In this document: positions 1 through 6,492 of the stretch, piece by piece | Layout of the letters: every line of letters starts with the position of its first letter | How positions within the stretch are numbered: the stretch's first letter is position 1 | NCBI GenBank assembly: GCA_029862935.1 | Contig: JAOTWK010000045.1 | Coordinates: 1-14,166 of the forward strand | Origin: Gemmatimonadota bacterium | GTDB lineage: Bacteria > Gemmatimonadota > Gemmatimonadetes > Gemmatimonadales > GWC2-71-9 | Direction of reading: 5' to 3' | DNA: 14,166 nt | Made by a program: the position numbers and the translations under genes | The notes under the pieces: generated by a model | What the model was told of the DNA's origin: nothing | The model's input: only the letters and a program-made list of their open reading frames with translations | Databases searched by the model: none

Positions 1-539
1 ATCGCCTTGAGCCCCTCGGAGGGATCGGAACACGTGAGCAGGACCGTCTTCGCACCTCGCCCCCGAGCATACTGGAGCGCCGCTCCCACGAACGGGGTCG
101 TGCCGCTCGCGGCAATCCCCATGACCACATCGTGGACCGACACGGCGACGTCGACCAGCGCACGCTTCCCCGCGTCCGCGTCGTCTTCGGCTCCCTCCTG
201 GCTCCGCTGCAGCGCCGGCGCGCCGCCGGCGATGATCCCCCGGACCATCTGCGGATCGGAACCGAAGGTCGGTGGGCACTCCGCCGCGTCAAGCACGCCG
301 AGACGCCCACTCGTGCCCGCCCCCACGTAGACCAGCCTTCCCCCCGAACGAAACGCGTCGACCACCAACTCGATGACACGCGCGATCTCGTGGCGCACCG
401 CGTGCACCGCCGTCGGGACCGTGTGGTCCTCACGGTTCATGAGTTCGACGATCTCTAACGCCGACGCAGTGTCGATGCTCGCCGTCTGCGGATTGCGACG
501 TTCGGTGAGGCGCGGGTCGATGAACTCAGGAGTAGTCAT
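1..539 (-). CDS. murQ: N-acetylmuramic acid 6-phosphate etherase, N-terminal part (cut by window edge)
   Basis: MurQ cleaves the D-lactyl ether of MurNAc-6-phosphate to give GlcNAc-6-phosphate in the cytoplasmic recycling of peptidoglycan sugars. The visible 179 residues begin MTTPEFIDPRLTERRNPQT and carry the SIS-domain sugar-phosphate signature VGAGTSGRLGVLDAAECPPT (about residues 72-91), with the conserved acid at E87. A second family glutamate lies in the EGAEDD stretch near E115/E118, and the second SIS motif (GIAASGTTPFV) is near 141-151. Family members are about 300 residues, so roughly 60 percent is present and the C-terminus lies left of the window. The start is the ATG at 539-537, which matches the usual N-terminus; no clear Shine-Dalgarno precedes it. 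It is divergent from the gamma-glutamyltransferase gene. Identity is clear from the motifs; the symbol follows the family. Confidence 0.95.
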   Translation of the reverse strand, partial: MTTPEFIDPRLTERRNPQTASIDTASALEIVELMNREDHTVPTAVHAVRHEIARVIELVVDAFRSGGRLVYVGAGTSGRLGVLDAAECPPTFGSDPQMVRGIIAGGAPALQRSQEGAEDDADAGKRALVDVAVSVHDVVMGIAASGTTPFVGAALQYARGRGAKTVLLTCSDPSEGLKA

Positions 540-562
540 GCGTGCTGTCCGTCCGGTGTACA

Positions 563-573
563 TTTGTGACAAA
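563..573. promoter_or_regulatory. Small palindrome in murQ/ggt divergent spacer
   Basis: The 88-bp spacer between the divergent murQ and gamma-glutamyltransferase starts contains TTTGTGACAAA, a perfect 5-bp-arm palindrome around one central base. It could be an operator or overlap a promoter, since a TTGTGA hexamer at 564-569 sits 17 bp before a weak GAGCAT. Arms this short occur by chance about once per kilobase, so its position is the only support. Confidence 0.2.
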
Positions 574-627
574 GGTTGTCTGCCTCGAGCATTCGGTCAA
601 CGCGGACCCGTCGCCACTGCACGAATC

Positions 628-2364
628 ATGAGAATACCATTGGTCCTGGGACTCGCCATGGCGAGCGCCGCCTGTGCGCGTCCTCCGTCTCCGGACGCGC
701 TCGAACCGGCGCCCGCCTTCTTGGTGCCTGCCGACTGGCCCTTGTTCGGGCGCACCGTCTCCGTATCGGCACCTCGCGCCATGGTCACCTCGGTCCATCC
801 TCGCGCCAGTGAGGCCGGAATCATCATCCTGGCGCAAGGTGGCAACGCGGTCGACGCGGCCGTCGCGGTCGGGTTTGCGCTGGCGGTGGTGCATCCGTCT
901 GCCGGGAATATCGGCGGGGGCGGGTTCATGGTCGCGCGGCTCGCGGACGGGGAGCTGTTTGCGTTGGACTATCGCGAAACGGCTCCCGGGCGGGCGACGC
1001 CCGAGATGTATCTCGACTCGCTGGGGAGTCTCACCGATGGCAGTGTGACAGGGCACCTCGCCGTGGGTGTGCCCGGCAGCGTGGCCGGCTTGGTCGAGGC
1101 GCAGGGCCGGTACGGCCGATTGTCACTGACCGACGTGTTGGAGCCGGCAATCCGCCTGGCGCGTGACGGCTTTGTGCTCGACGAGCATCGGGCAATGGGA
1201 TTGGCACATGCGGCACCCCGCCTGGGACAGTTCGAGGCTTCGCGTGCGACGTTCCTTCTCCCGAGCGGCACCGCGCCGCCTGTAGGAACGCTGTTCCGGC
1301 AACCCGATCTTGCGCGCACGCTCCAATCCATCGCTGACAGCGGCGCCGGCGTGTTCTACGAAGGGCGCATCGCCGATCTCATCGTGACGGAGATGGAACG
1401 CGGCGGGGGGCTCATTTCCAAAGCAGACCTCGCGAGCTACCGCGCGATTTGGCGGGAGCCGGTGACGCTCACGTACCGCGCGCACACGATCTTTTCCATG
1501 CCACCCTCCAGCTCGGGCGGTGTGACCATGGGGCAGATCCTCAATATCCTCGAGGGCTTCGACCCGCTGCCCCGATTCGGCAGCGCCGAGCACGTTCACC
1601 TCTTGGCGGAGGCCATGCGCCGCGGGTTCACCGACCGGAATCACTTCTTGGGCGACCCCGCCTACGTGACCATGCCGCTGGACCAGCTCTTGTCAAAGCC
1701 GTACGCTGCGGCGCAGCGACAGACGATCGATCGGCGCCGCGCTACCCCGAGTACGGCACTCCGCCCCGGCATGATCGAGGGCGAGCACACCACGCACTAT
1801 TCCGTGGTCGACGGCGACGGCAGTGCGGTGAGCGTCACGACAACCCTCAATTCGGGGTTCGGCAGCGGAGTCACCGTTGGCGGAGCAGGATTTCTGCTCA
1901 ACAACGAGATGGACGACTTCACCGGCGCGCCTGGTCAGCCAAACCAGTACGGGCTGGTACAGGGGGTGGCCAACGCCATCGAGCCGGGGAAGCGCATGTT
2001 GTCCGCCATGACACCCTCGATCGTACTCGACCCCACGGGTGAGCTGCTTATGATCCTCGGCACACCGGGCGGGCCGACCATCATCACGACCGTCCTCCAG
2101 GTGATCTCGAACGTGATCGATTACGACATGCCTCTCGCTGACGCGATCGCCGCTCCTCGAGTCCATCATCAAGCACTGCCAGATCTCATCCGATTCGAGC
2201 GGGGAGGACTGCTCCCCAGGGCGGTTGCCACCTTGAAAGCGATGGGACACCGCGTCGAGCAGCGCTCCGGATTCAGCGGGGACGTGGCGGGGATCATACG
2301 GAGGGATGCAGGCTGGGTGGGCGTCGCCGACCCCCGCTCAGGAGGCGGTGCCGCGGGGTACTGA
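628..2364 (+). CDS. ggt: Gamma-glutamyltransferase, exported
   Basis: This Ntn-hydrolase transfers or hydrolyses the gamma-glutamyl group of glutathione and related compounds, usually in the periplasm. From the ATG at 628 it is 578 residues, normal for the family. The N-terminus (MRIPLVLGLAMASAAC) is a short hydrophobic signal; C16 could be a lipidation site, although the -3 residue is Ser rather than the usual Leu. The family core follows: GGNAVDAAVA and NIGGGGFMV in the large subunit, then the autoprocessing site HTTHYSVVD, where T388 is the expected nucleophile and new N-terminus of the small subunit. The LLNNEMDDF loop and GTPGGP (from residue 478, oxyanion glycines 481-482) follow. The reading frame stays open upstream to 373 without a better signal sequence, so 628 was chosen, though no Shine-Dalgarno is visible. 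It is monocistronic and divergent from murQ. Confidence 0.93.
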   Translation: MRIPLVLGLAMASAACARPPSPDALEPAPAFLVPADWPLFGRTVSVSAPRAMVTSVHPRASEAGIIILAQGGNAVDAAVAVGFALAVVHPSAGNIGGGGFMVARLADGELFALDYRETAPGRATPEMYLDSLGSLTDGSVTGHLAVGVPGSVAGLVEAQGRYGRLSLTDVLEPAIRLARDGFVLDEHRAMGLAHAAPRLGQFEASRATFLLPSGTAPPVGTLFRQPDLARTLQSIADSGAGVFYEGRIADLIVTEMERGGGLISKADLASYRAIWREPVTLTYRAHTIFSMPPSSSGGVTMGQILNILEGFDPLPRFGSAEHVHLLAEAMRRGFTDRNHFLGDPAYVTMPLDQLLSKPYAAAQRQTIDRRRATPSTALRPGMIEGEHTTHYSVVDGDGSAVSVTTTLNSGFGSGVTVGGAGFLLNNEMDDFTGAPGQPNQYGLVQGVANAIEPGKRMLSAMTPSIVLDPTGELLMILGTPGGPTIITTVLQVISNVIDYDMPLADAIAAPRVHHQALPDLIRFERGGLLPRAVATLKAMGHRVEQRSGFSGDVAGIIRRDAGWVGVADPRSGGGAAGY

Positions 2365-2552
2365 CACTACCCCACACGCATTCGTCAGCCTCGTGCAGGG
2401 TTCGATCTCCGACCGCGCGATCACGGAGAGACTCCGCTGGCGTCGATTCACCGTGCCCGGTAACTTCCAGCCTGTCCAACCGGCAGTGTGGCATGCTCGC
2501 TCGCGTGCGCAGTGCCCTGAAGTCGAATGCCACCAACGAGGTCTGGAAACAC
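2365..2552. other. Intergenic spacer between ggt and aldolase
   Basis: This 188-bp gap should hold the end of the ggt transcript and the aldolase promoter. The only structure I see is a weak hairpin, TCTCCG (2406-2411) paired with CGGAGA (2424-2429) around a 12-nt loop, with no T-run after it. I see no convincing sigma-70 promoter. The aldolase frame is open back to 2493, but the extra N-terminal residues do not look like the family. Confidence 0.4.
2538..2542 (+). promoter_or_regulatory. Ribosome binding site deciding the aldolase start
   Basis: GAGGT lies 10 nt before the ATG at 2553. It supports that start over the upstream in-frame ATG at 2493, which would add 20 residues with no counterpart in class I aldolases. 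Confidence 0.55.
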
Positions 2553-3572
2553 ATGAAGATTGAGCAACTCACAAAGACCGCACGAGACATGGTTGCCCCG
2601 GGCAAAGGTATCCTGGCGGCCGACGAGAGTTTCCCGACGATCGAAAAGCGTTTCACCAAGATCGGCATCAAGTCGACGGAGGAGAACCGTCGAGCCTATC
2701 GCGAGATGCTGTTCACGGCGAAGGGCGCGGGAGATTACATCAGCGGCGTCATTCTGTTCGACGAGACCCTGCGACAGGGACTCAAGGGCGGCAAGCCGTT
2801 TGCGAAGGTCCTACGGGACCAGGGAATCATTCCCGGCATCAAGGTCGACACCGGCGCCAAGGCGCTGGCGGGCTTTCCCGGGGAGAAGATCACGGAGGGC
2901 CTGGATGGACTGCGGGACCGGCTGACAGAGTACTACCAGCTGGGGGCACGATTCACCAAGTGGCGGGCGGTCATCACCATTGGGAACGGCATCCCAACCC
3001 GATTCTGCATCGATGCAAACGCCCACGCGCTCGCGCGGTACGCGGCGCTTTCTCAGGAGGCAGGACTGGTGCCGATCGTCGAGCCCGAAGTGCTCATGGA
3101 CGGCGACCACACCATCGAGCGCTGTGCTGACGTCACGGAAACGGCACTGAAGAGCCTCTATTTCCACCTGCACGCTCACCGGGTTGTGCTCGAGGGCACG
3201 CTCCTCAAGCCGAACATGGTGCTCTCCGGCAAGGACTGCCGGAAACAAGCCGACGTGACCGAGGTCGCGACGGCGACCGTGCGCACGTTGAGTCGCTGCG
3301 TGCCGGCGGTCGTACCCGGCATCGTGTTTCTCTCCGGCGGTCAGAGTGCGCAAGAGGCGACGGAGCACCTCAACGCGATGAACGCCATGGGGACTCACCC
3401 ATGGGAGCTGAGCTTCTCGTACGGTCGAGCGCTCCAGGCTCCGGCATTGGACGCGTGGGGCGGAAAGACACAGAACTTCGCTGCGGGCCAGAAGGCGTTC
3501 TTCCACCGCGCGCGGCTCAACGGTGCAGCGCGATCCGGCTCGTACACCTCCAAGATGGAACAGGCTGCGTAG
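2553..3572 (+). CDS. fba: Class I (eukaryotic-type) fructose-bisphosphate aldolase
   Basis: The enzyme reversibly cleaves fructose 1,6-bisphosphate into dihydroxyacetone phosphate and glyceraldehyde 3-phosphate through a Schiff base, in glycolysis and gluconeogenesis. The 339-residue product matches the animal/plant-type class I family rather than the class II metal-dependent or archaeal DhnA-type enzymes. All key residues of the muscle enzyme are present with a constant offset of 9-10: D24 (GILAADES), K97, K136 (TKWRAV), E177 and E179 (PIVEPEV) and the Schiff-base lysine K219 (GTLLKPNM). The C-terminus ends SYTSKMEQAA and lacks the terminal Tyr that tunes substrate preference in the vertebrate enzyme. 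The start at 2553 is backed by GAGGT upstream and the typical N-terminus. It appears monocistronic, with a strong terminator 24 nt after the stop. Confidence 0.95.
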   Translation: MKIEQLTKTARDMVAPGKGILAADESFPTIEKRFTKIGIKSTEENRRAYREMLFTAKGAGDYISGVILFDETLRQGLKGGKPFAKVLRDQGIIPGIKVDTGAKALAGFPGEKITEGLDGLRDRLTEYYQLGARFTKWRAVITIGNGIPTRFCIDANAHALARYAALSQEAGLVPIVEPEVLMDGDHTIERCADVTETALKSLYFHLHAHRVVLEGTLLKPNMVLSGKDCRKQADVTEVATATVRTLSRCVPAVVPGIVFLSGGQSAQEATEHLNAMNAMGTHPWELSFSYGRALQAPALDAWGGKTQNFAAGQKAFFHRARLNGAARSGSYTSKMEQAA

Positions 3573-3595
3573 TCGCTGCTGCGGTTGCCTGACAC

Positions 3596-3629
3596 ACCGC
3601 CCGTTCGCCGTGACGCGAACGGGCGGTTT
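3596..3629 (+). terminator. Strong intrinsic terminator after aldolase
   Basis: A perfect 13-bp stem, ACCGCCCGTTCGC (3596-3608) with GCGAACGGGCGGT (3615-3627), closes a 6-nt loop (CGTGAC) and is followed by TTTCCGTTT. It lies between the convergent aldolase and ccdA genes. Read on the minus strand the hairpin is equally stable but is not followed by a T-run, so it mainly serves the aldolase, possibly stopping ccdA read-through as well. Confidence 0.85.
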
Positions 3630-3641
3630 CCGTTTGAGGGC

Positions 3642-4367
3642 TTACAGACGCTCGCGCAGGAATTCGGGCGTGAAGCCCTGCAACCACGCGGCGAGGAGGG
3701 AGAAGTATCCCGTCATGAGGAGCAGTCCGACGACCACCAAGACGGCACCGGCAATGCGAGTCGTGAGAGGAATGAAGCGACGGAACTTCTTGAACCACTC
3801 GATAAACCGCTCCACGAGCACCGCCGCGAGGAGAAACGGCACAGCCAATCCCAGCGAGTAGGCTAACAGCAGTGTCAGCCCCTGACCCAGACTCGCTTTC
3901 ACACTCGTGTACATCAAGATCGATCCGAGAATCGGACCGATGCATGGCGTCCAGCCCGCGCCGAACGCCAGTCCCACGAGCATGCTTCCGAGGTAGCCAA
4001 CCGGTTTGTCCTGGAGCTGAATCCGCTGTTCACGGGCAAGGACGCCCCAGCGGATCACACCCATCACGTAGAGCCCGAAGAAGACGATCAAGGCTCCGCC
4101 GATACGCTCGAGCCAGATCTGATTGTACCCCAAGAACCGCCCCAGCTGTGTGGCCGACGCACCGAGCCCGAGAAAGATCAACGTGAACCCGCTCACGAAG
4201 AAGACCGCGTGCCGAAATGCCACCCAGCGACGCACTCCGAGCTCGTCGAGCGACAGACCGGTGATAAACGACACATAGCTGGGCACGAGCGGCAGCACGC
4301 AGGGCGACAAGAAGCTCATGACGCCCGCAAGGAAGGCAACGGCAAGACCTACGGATTCAGCGTCCAT
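3642..4367 (-). CDS. ccdA: CcdA-type thiol-disulfide transporter (cytochrome c biogenesis)
   Basis: CcdA, the membrane core related to DsbD, carries reducing equivalents from cytoplasmic thioredoxin across the inner membrane to extracytoplasmic thioredoxin-like proteins, for example during haem attachment to cytochrome c. The 241-residue product has about six hydrophobic segments and both family signatures: FLSPCVLPLVPSYVSF with C23 in the first helix, and GAGWTPCIGPILGSIL with C142 in the fourth. These cysteines are the redox pair. Length is normal for stand-alone CcdA without the DsbD thioredoxin domains. The ATG at 4367 is the family-typical start; no Shine-Dalgarno is visible, and it lies 30 nt after the agmatinase stop, so it is probably read from the same transcript. 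No redox partner or cytochrome gene lies in the window, so its substrate is unknown. Confidence 0.92.
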   Translation of the reverse strand: MDAESVGLAVAFLAGVMSFLSPCVLPLVPSYVSFITGLSLDELGVRRWVAFRHAVFFVSGFTLIFLGLGASATQLGRFLGYNQIWLERIGGALIVFFGLYVMGVIRWGVLAREQRIQLQDKPVGYLGSMLVGLAFGAGWTPCIGPILGSILMYTSVKASLGQGLTLLLAYSLGLAVPFLLAAVLVERFIEWFKKFRRFIPLTTRIAGAVLVVVGLLLMTGYFSLLAAWLQGFTPEFLRERL

Positions 4368-4397
4368 GCAGTCACAGAGTAAACCGGTGAGGCAGCG

Positions 4398-5336
4398 CTA
4401 CCGTTCCCCGCTCTGATAGCGCTGGAAGAACGCGATGAGCTTGTACACCAGCTTGGCGGCCAGGACGTCTGATGCGACTACCCCGGGGATCGGCGCGAGC
4501 TCCACGACATCACACCCGACGACGTGCTTGTCCCTGAACACCGACTCGAGGAGCTCGAGCGTGGGGTACCAGTGCCCCCCACCCGGCTCTGGCGTACCAG
4601 TGGCCGGCATGAACGCCGGATCGAAGTAGTCGACGTCGATTGTGATGTACACATCATCGCGCAGCGAGCCAAGCACCCGGTCGACCCACCCGGTCGATTC
4701 GAGCTCGTGCCCAAAGACCGGCTCGATACCTTCGGCGCGCATGAGCGCGCGCTCTTCGCCGGTAAGGGAGCGGATGCCGACCGGTACGATGTGAACCCGG
4801 GAACGCACCCGATGCATCACGCACGCGTGAGAGTACGGCGTTCCCTCATACTCGGCGCGCAGATCAGCGTGAGCATCGAGTTGCAGCACGGACAACGGGT
4901 GCGAGGCACGATCGGCGTGGGCCAAGATCGGCGGGCCGGAGACGGAATGCTCACCACCCACCAGCACTACGAACTTCTCTTCATCGAGGAGCGCCGCGTA
5001 GACCTCACTGAGCTCGTGCAGCGCGATCTCGGGTCCGGCACCGGACAGCATCAACTCCGGCAGCGTGTGGACCCCGACCCGGTACGGCTCGACATCCAAC
5101 TCGTGATCGTATAACTCGAGAAACCGCGACGCGTGCAACAATCCTCGCGGACCGAACCTGGTACCACCCATGAACGACACCGTCGCCTCGTAGGGCACGG
5201 GCAGAAGCGTTACCGGTGATGTGGCGAAGGGTGCATCGTCTGGCGGCAAACCAAGATACGGTTCAGCAGCTCCCCAATGGAAGCGGCGCAGCGACGCGGG
5301 CAACGCTCTTCCTCCCCGTTCTCGGAACTCGTTCAT
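4398..5336 (-). CDS. speB: Agmatinase (ureohydrolase family)
   Basis: Probable agmatinase: hydrolyses agmatine to putrescine and urea with a binuclear Mn centre. From the ATG at 5336 it is 312 residues. The arginase-fold metal ligands are all present: H130 (GGEHSVSG), D154/H156/D158 (QLDAHADLR), and D234/D236 (TIDVDYFDP), plus the conserved TGTPEPGG loop with E250. The agmatinase assignment over arginase or formimidoylglutamase rests mainly on context: it follows an arginine decarboxylase gene, and its ATG overlaps that gene's TGA as ATGA, a hallmark of translational coupling. The frame is open upstream to 5465, but that stretch overlaps the decarboxylase and does not resemble the family, so 5336 is preferred. 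Specificity is inferred, not read from a diagnostic residue. Confidence 0.9.
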   Translation of the reverse strand: MNEFRERGGRALPASLRRFHWGAAEPYLGLPPDDAPFATSPVTLLPVPYEATVSFMGGTRFGPRGLLHASRFLELYDHELDVEPYRVGVHTLPELMLSGAGPEIALHELSEVYAALLDEEKFVVLVGGEHSVSGPPILAHADRASHPLSVLQLDAHADLRAEYEGTPYSHACVMHRVRSRVHIVPVGIRSLTGEERALMRAEGIEPVFGHELESTGWVDRVLGSLRDDVYITIDVDYFDPAFMPATGTPEPGGGHWYPTLELLESVFRDKHVVGCDVVELAPIPGVVASDVLAAKLVYKLIAFFQRYQSGER

Positions 5337-5893
5337 CCGCAGAAGATGACGGCGCTGACCGCCGTGACCCAGCGTTCGTCGTCCTGGGCTTCGGCGGAAC
5401 AGCTGATGTTCATCGTGTCGACGATCTCGCCTGAGAGAAGCCACTGCTCCCGCCGCTCGTCCCACGCCTGCTCGGGATCGAACGGCACGCCCAACACCGT
5501 TGCCAGCATGCTCGCTGCCAAATCCTCGGCGTAGTCGCCGGCTGGCTGCTGCCGTTGTCCGAACGCGTGATGCTCCGAGATGTACCCGTGGTGGCTGGGG
5601 TCCGCCGGGATTGCGAGCCCGATCGCGGCCGTGGCCAACCGCGAGGGCTCATTGGTCGCGGCTTCAGCGACAACTGCGAACACCACCTGACCCGGTTTCA
5701 ACTGCCTGGTGCCGACGTCAGGGGACACCAACTCACAGTGGGGCGGCCAGATGGAACTCACTCGCACGAGATTGTAGCTGGCCACACGGGCGTCACGCAG
5801 CGCAAGCTCGAAGCTCGTGAGCTTCTCCTTGTGACGGCCTACACCCTTCGTCAGAAAAGCCTTGCTGGGAAGAAACAGCGATGGGTCGATCAC
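5333..5893 (-). CDS. pdaD: Pyruvoyl-dependent arginine decarboxylase
   Basis: Converts arginine to agmatine and CO2 using a pyruvoyl group made by self-cleavage. The 186-residue proenzyme shows the family N-terminus (FLTKGVGRHKEKLTSFELAL) and the cleavage motif NLVRVSSIWPPHCE; the peptide bond between S46 and S47 is the expected site, S47 becoming the pyruvoyl residue of the alpha chain. Later conserved stretches include PADPSHHGYISEHHAFG and the C-terminal WVTAVSAVIF. It is slightly longer than the roughly 165-residue archaeal enzyme. The start is a GTG at 5893-5891 that shares one base with the TAG of the upstream gene (TAGTG), and its own stop overlaps the agmatinase ATG, so three genes form a tightly coupled set. 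Together with the agmatinase it makes putrescine from arginine. Confidence 0.94.
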   Translation of the reverse strand: MIDPSLFLPSKAFLTKGVGRHKEKLTSFELALRDARVASYNLVRVSSIWPPHCELVSPDVGTRQLKPGQVVFAVVAEAATNEPSRLATAAIGLAIPADPSHHGYISEHHAFGQRQQPAGDYAEDLAASMLATVLGVPFDPEQAWDERREQWLLSGEIVDTMNISCSAEAQDDERWVTAVSAVIFCG

Positions 5894-6396
5894 TAGACTC
5901 GCGCCTCACTCAAACTGTCCATGGTGGTAGCTCTCTCACCCGTCGAGGGCACGCCGAGAGAACCGGGGACTGATGCGCCGCCGTCTGTGTGGACCTCGGC
6001 GGCCGTTGGCTCATCGCCCCCGAACCACAACTCGGGGGCGATCTCGACGGGGGGATCCGTCTCTCCGGCACGCTCCATGACGCCAGCGATGACCTCGTGG
6101 ATGACTGCAACGGGGCTCTCCCCGACCTCATCGACCGTGACTTTGCCTTGCCCGCGCGTCCGGCCCCGAATCGCGATCAAATAGCTCGCCGTAAAGATCC
6201 GCCTACGATCCCCCCCCGTGTGGCATGCCAACACGGCCGTCCCCCACTCACGCTCTTCACGCCGAACAGGCGCAAACAGCCAGATGCTCTCGATCGCGCT
6301 CGGTGACACGAACTCGGCGACGGACGTCGCCACACGGGTCCAACCCAGTCCGAGTCCAGGTTGGGCCGCAACTCCCACGTACGTGTCAGGACGCAT
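5893..6396 (-). CDS. Unrecognised 167-residue protein, first gene of the arginine decarboxylase operon
   Basis: I do not recognise this family. The product (MRPDTYVGVAAQPGLGLGWT...) has a hydrophobic, glycine-rich start, a central region that looks folded (FTASYLIAIRGRTRGQGKVT, then VAVIHEVIAGVMERAGE), and a variable acidic, Gly/Ser/Pro-rich tail that may be disordered. There are no membrane segments or clear catalytic motifs. Codon use matches its neighbours, so it looks genuine. Its TAG shares one base with the pdaD GTG, implying co-translation and a link to arginine/agmatine metabolism. No Shine-Dalgarno precedes the ATG at 6396. An in-frame TGA 15 nt upstream limits extension, but a 9-codon ORF with a strong Shine-Dalgarno overlaps this start, so the N-terminus may be coupled or the true start may be shifted by a sequence error. 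Confidence 0.7.
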   Translation of the reverse strand: MRPDTYVGVAAQPGLGLGWTRVATSVAEFVSPSAIESIWLFAPVRREEREWGTAVLACHTGGDRRRIFTASYLIAIRGRTRGQGKVTVDEVGESPVAVIHEVIAGVMERAGETDPPVEIAPELWFGGDEPTAAEVHTDGGASVPGSLGVPSTGERATTMDSLSEARV

Positions 6397-6415
6397 GGGC
6401 GCGCGCTGTTCTCAT
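6386..6415 (-). CDS. Possible 9-codon leader ORF overlapping the next start
   Basis: GGAGG (minus strand, 6424-6420) lies 4 nt before an ATG at 6415. That ATG opens MRTARAHAS and stops with TGA at 6388-6386, just inside the first codons of the 167-residue gene starting at 6396. It is the best ribosome site in the 97-nt gap after priA, and the downstream gene has none of its own. It may be a leader that couples translation, or the real N-terminus of the downstream protein separated by a one-base frameshift. It includes two Arg codons, one the AGA that should be rare in this GC-rich genome. Confidence 0.35.
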   Translation of the reverse strand: MRTARAHAS

Positions 6416-6492
6416 AGTGCCTCCGGTCGAGAGCGCGCCCAAGATACCCGAGCGTGGGAGCGCTTTCAACCCGCGTCTCGCCGTTTGCCCCG

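Noticed and set aside
373..627. Extended gamma-glutamyltransferase N-terminus
   Set aside because: It overlaps murQ on the other strand and would bury the export signal that begins at 628.
2493..2552. N-terminal extension of the aldolase from an upstream in-frame ATG
   Set aside because: The extra 20 residues do not resemble class I aldolases, and GAGGT lies before the later ATG.
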